From Candidatus Zipacnadia bacterium (GTDB lineage: Bacteria > Armatimonadota > Zipacnadia > Zipacnadales > Zipacnadaceae): a stretch of 6,905 nt of DNA. Both the position numbers and the translations under genes were made by a program. The notes beneath the pieces are model-generated. The model was not told the DNA's origin, searched no databases, and saw nothing but the letters and a program-made list of their open reading frames with translations. Within the stretch, counting starts at the first letter, position 1. The number at the start of each line of letters is the position of its first letter. Below, one piece after another: positions 4,920 to 6,905 of the stretch. The stretch spans positions 1-6,905 of the forward strand of contig JALGTJ010000050.1 in NCBI GenBank assembly GCA_029821415.1, read 5' to 3'.

Positions 4920-6905
4920 CTACCCTGTTGCATAGATATGGACCTCATAGGGTGTGAAGCTGTCTTTGAATACACCGTCGCTGGCACTTATCCAGCGGTG
5001 CTCGAACATCACGTTGAGTCGCGATGCCTCTACCCCCGAGAGTGTTAACTCCGTTACGATTCCCTGATTAGAGGTATTAACTGCCATAATGTAGTTGCCG
5101 CCCTGGTAGTCCCAGGCTCCCAGGTGGATGTCTCCGTCGGCAGCCGGCGGCAGCAGGCGATGCTGTCCATTTAGGATTACTGGTGCCAGCCAGCTTAACT
5201 GCTGATTGATCCGGCCAAGTTCGGCCCAGATTTCAGGAGCATCTTCGGGTAGCTTAAATGCTCTGGTTCCCGTGAAGGCGGGGATATCATACCCGTAGTA
5301 TATCAGTCCCTTTGCTCCGTGGACCAGTGATAGGTATGTCATGGCGCGAACTTCTGCTGGCGTAGGTGCCCGGCCGGCCCCTGCTGGGTCCAACGATTCG
5401 TCGCTGTACCAGGCTGCCCCAGCCGCTTGAATGACAGCCCACACCGGATGCATGTTGGAGCCAGCCTGTATTGCCGCATCAACCATCTGCGCCACCGAGG
5501 TGATAGGTGCGGCGGGCACCGGCAACGACCAGGCGGCCACAATATCAGGAAACTTGCTGTAATGGCGCAGTAGAGAAGGGGAGGCCAGTGACATCAGCGT
5601 GATGTGACTGGGACTTATTGACCGAAGCCGGCCGCAAACGTCGGCGGCTACCTCCGGGGGTGTCGTTTTCTTGTCGGGCCTGGGCATTACGCACCAACCC
5701 AGCAGTGCCGGACTCTGACCGAACTTGCGTTCCAGACTCTGCCAGGAATTCTCGCTTACTCGAGGCGAGGAGATGAGCAGCGATATCTTTCTATTTCGCG
5801 CCTCCTCCTCGAATGCATAGCTGGCACGTGTAGAGGGCACAACGACGAAGTTAAAGCCGGCAGCGGCTATTGCGGCAAGATCACTGCGCTGGCATACATA
5901 ATACAGCCCTCGCGGTAGCATCGGTGTGCCGTTGACCCACAACCGCTGCTGGTGGTCGTAGCCAACCTGGCTGTTAGAGTGGGCCAACCGACGGAAGGGT
6001 AGTTGGGTCTGCTGCTTAAACTCATCATTTCCCAGTGTCGCAGTAATGAGCACGGTATAGTCGCCGCTGAGCAAATCGGTGGATGGTAAGATAATAGTAA
6101 AGTCGGTCGCCTCGGGACGCCGGATCTGCTCGCTGGGTTCGGTGAGCTGCATACCTGTCTCCGCTATTTCGGCATGCAACCTGAATTGGCGGGCAAGGTG
6201 GGGAACGGCATTGATCCTTCCCGTGATTTCCAGGTTATCCATGGGCAGCGTCGGCAGTATTGTATTGCGAAATGCTGGCTTAGTGAACCTGGCGGTGAGC
6301 AGAGGTGCGGCGATTGCCTGCGTGTGCTCGTAGATAGCCCCACTGTTGGCATCTCGCACCACAAGCTGGAGGTTGTGAGGGATGTTGACTGGCATAGTGT
6401 AGTCCAGATGTAGCATACCGGTACCGTTGGGCTTTATCTGTACAGTCTGCTGCATCCGTTTCGCATCGCTGTCCTCAGTCGCAGCGATCAGCACCACCTG
6501 CAGTTCCCGTTTTTGTGATGTATAGTTCGCAAGGTATATGGTAGTGCGCCGCTTGTCGGGAGGCTCCTGGAGAATGCCGGCATCAGTGAGAGTCGCTGCG
6601 ACCTCAGCGGGATACGGCTGCAGCGCCACGTTATCAACATAGAGTTTCCCTGGTCCGGTGACTCTAATGATCGGCACTAACTGCCGGCCTCCGGGTAGGG
6701 CTTCAAACTCCCACGACAGCAAGCTCCACTCATTGGAGTTCGGTATGTTTTTGGCCTCGGCTTGCAGTGGACGGGTGTGCCATTCTTTGATGTGGAAATC
6801 TTCAGCGAAGGTCACCAGCGACATCTGAGCACCTGGGTCCTGCTCAGTGCGGTAGTAGCAGGTAAAAAGCATCTTGCTTGAGCCGATTTTGCTCATTTCA
6901 ATTGG
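4920..6905 (-). CDS. Glycosidase-like TIM-barrel protein with carbohydrate-binding and Ig-like domains (cut by right edge)
   Basis: An open frame of 661 residues that enters from the right edge without a stop. The Met at 6896 (numbered 1 here) is probably internal, because the visible N-terminus is already mid-domain and no signal peptide is seen. Order: a carbohydrate-binding-like beta sandwich at about 1-95, ending in LYVDNVAL; Ig-like beta domains at about 100-200 and 200-305; a glycosidase-superfamily barrel from about 318 (LWVNGTPMLPRGLYYV, AAAGFNFVVVP) to 575, including AEVRAMTYLSLVHGAKGLIYYGY (515-537); and a C-terminal beta domain to 658 ending in YEVHIY. Homologues I recall from Planctomycetota and Armatimonadota share the MTYL-LVHGAKG stretch. 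It is probably exported and acts on, or binds, polysaccharide. Where I recall a Trp-Tyr-x-x-Asp-Glu-Pro motif, this protein has GWCVMPRPD (400-408), so it may lack activity. FUN14 follows after 72 bases. Substrate unknown. Confidence 0.8.
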   Translation of the reverse strand, partial: PIEMSKIGSSKMLFTCYYRTEQDPGAQMSLVTFAEDFHIKEWHTRPLQAEAKNIPNSNEWSLLSWEFEALPGGRQLVPIIRVTGPGKLYVDNVALQPYPAEVAATLTDAGILQEPPDKRRTTIYLANYTSQKRELQVVLIAATEDSDAKRMQQTVQIKPNGTGMLHLDYTMPVNIPHNLQLVVRDANSGAIYEHTQAIAAPLLTARFTKPAFRNTILPTLPMDNLEITGRINAVPHLARQFRLHAEIAETGMQLTEPSEQIRRPEATDFTIILPSTDLLSGDYTVLITATLGNDEFKQQTQLPFRRLAHSNSQVGYDHQQRLWVNGTPMLPRGLYYVCQRSDLAAIAAAGFNFVVVPSTRASYAFEEEARNRKISLLISSPRVSENSWQSLERKFGQSPALLGWCVMPRPDKKTTPPEVAADVCGRLRSISPSHITLMSLASPSLLRHYSKFPDIVAAWSLPVPAAPITSVAQMVDAAIQAGSNMHPVWAVIQAAGAAWYSDESLDPAGAGRAPTPAEVRAMTYLSLVHGAKGLIYYGYDIPAFTGTRAFKLPEDAPEIWAELGRINQQLSWLAPVILNGQHRLLPPAADGDIHLGAWDYQGGNYIMAVNTSNQGIVTELTLSGVEASRLNVMFEHRWISASDGVFKDSFTPYEVHIYATG

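Noticed and set aside
4848..4922. The large glycosidase-like gene and the FUN14 gene are in the same frame, separated by one TAG and 24 open codons
   Set aside because: Readthrough or recoding was considered. TAG also ends the FUN14 and TIM-barrel genes here, so it is a normal stop; a shared frame occurs one time in three by chance. The 72-base gap shows no promoter or T-tract terminator, only a small CGGCGCCG palindrome.
1..6905. Search for tRNA, rRNA, CRISPR arrays, insertion sequences, attachment sites and defence genes
   Set aside because: No cloverleaf-like segment, spaced repeats, terminal inverted repeats, transposase or integrase motifs were seen; nearly all bases are covered by ordinary protein genes.

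Overview
This is a bacterial chromosomal window of moderately high GC. Every supportable gene lies on the minus strand, so transcription runs from right (6905) to left (1). The genes are packed end to end, with gaps under about 160 bases and several overlaps. I see no tRNA, rRNA, CRISPR array, insertion sequence or integrase, and it reads as ordinary chromosomal backbone. The mix of genes (a TIM-barrel carbohydrate-active-like protein, an IolE/epimerase-like TIM barrel, an AmmeMemoRadiSam-type radical SAM enzyme and a TPR protein with a Ser/Thr/Pro linker) resembles environmental Armatimonadota or Planctomycetota. That placement is an impression, not a result.

Layout in transcription order: (1) 6905-4920, a large protein cut by the right edge, with a carbohydrate-binding-like segment, Ig-like beta domains, a glycosidase-like barrel and a C-terminal beta domain. 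(2) 4847-4539, a FUN14-family small membrane protein. (3) A candidate sigma-70 promoter at 4516-4489, then a YkvA/DUF1232 small protein (4449-4120), a GNAT acetyltransferase (about 4100-3549) and a TPR protein with one membrane helix and an unknown C-terminal domain (3625-2504). (4) A 153-base gap holding a coding-like 32-codon frame and a 16-codon frame that overlaps the next start. (5) 2350-1568, a sugar-phosphate isomerase/epimerase-type TIM barrel with a very strong ribosome binding site. (6) 1523-516, AmrS. (7) 562-1, the N-terminal part of an ABC1/UbiB atypical kinase, cut by the left edge.

Genes (2) to (7) could be one or two long transcripts. No shared pathway is evident. Several products are membrane proteins or are linked to membrane or redox biology (FUN14, YkvA, the TPR anchor, ABC1 kinase), while the two TIM-barrel proteins point to carbohydrate metabolism. 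I do not see a clear new defence or mobile system. The points most worth a second look are the unexplained small frames at 2347-2496, the apparent loss of acidic residues in the glycosidase-like barrel, the unrecognised extracytoplasmic domain of the TPR protein, and the absence of AMMECR1 and Memo next to AmrS.
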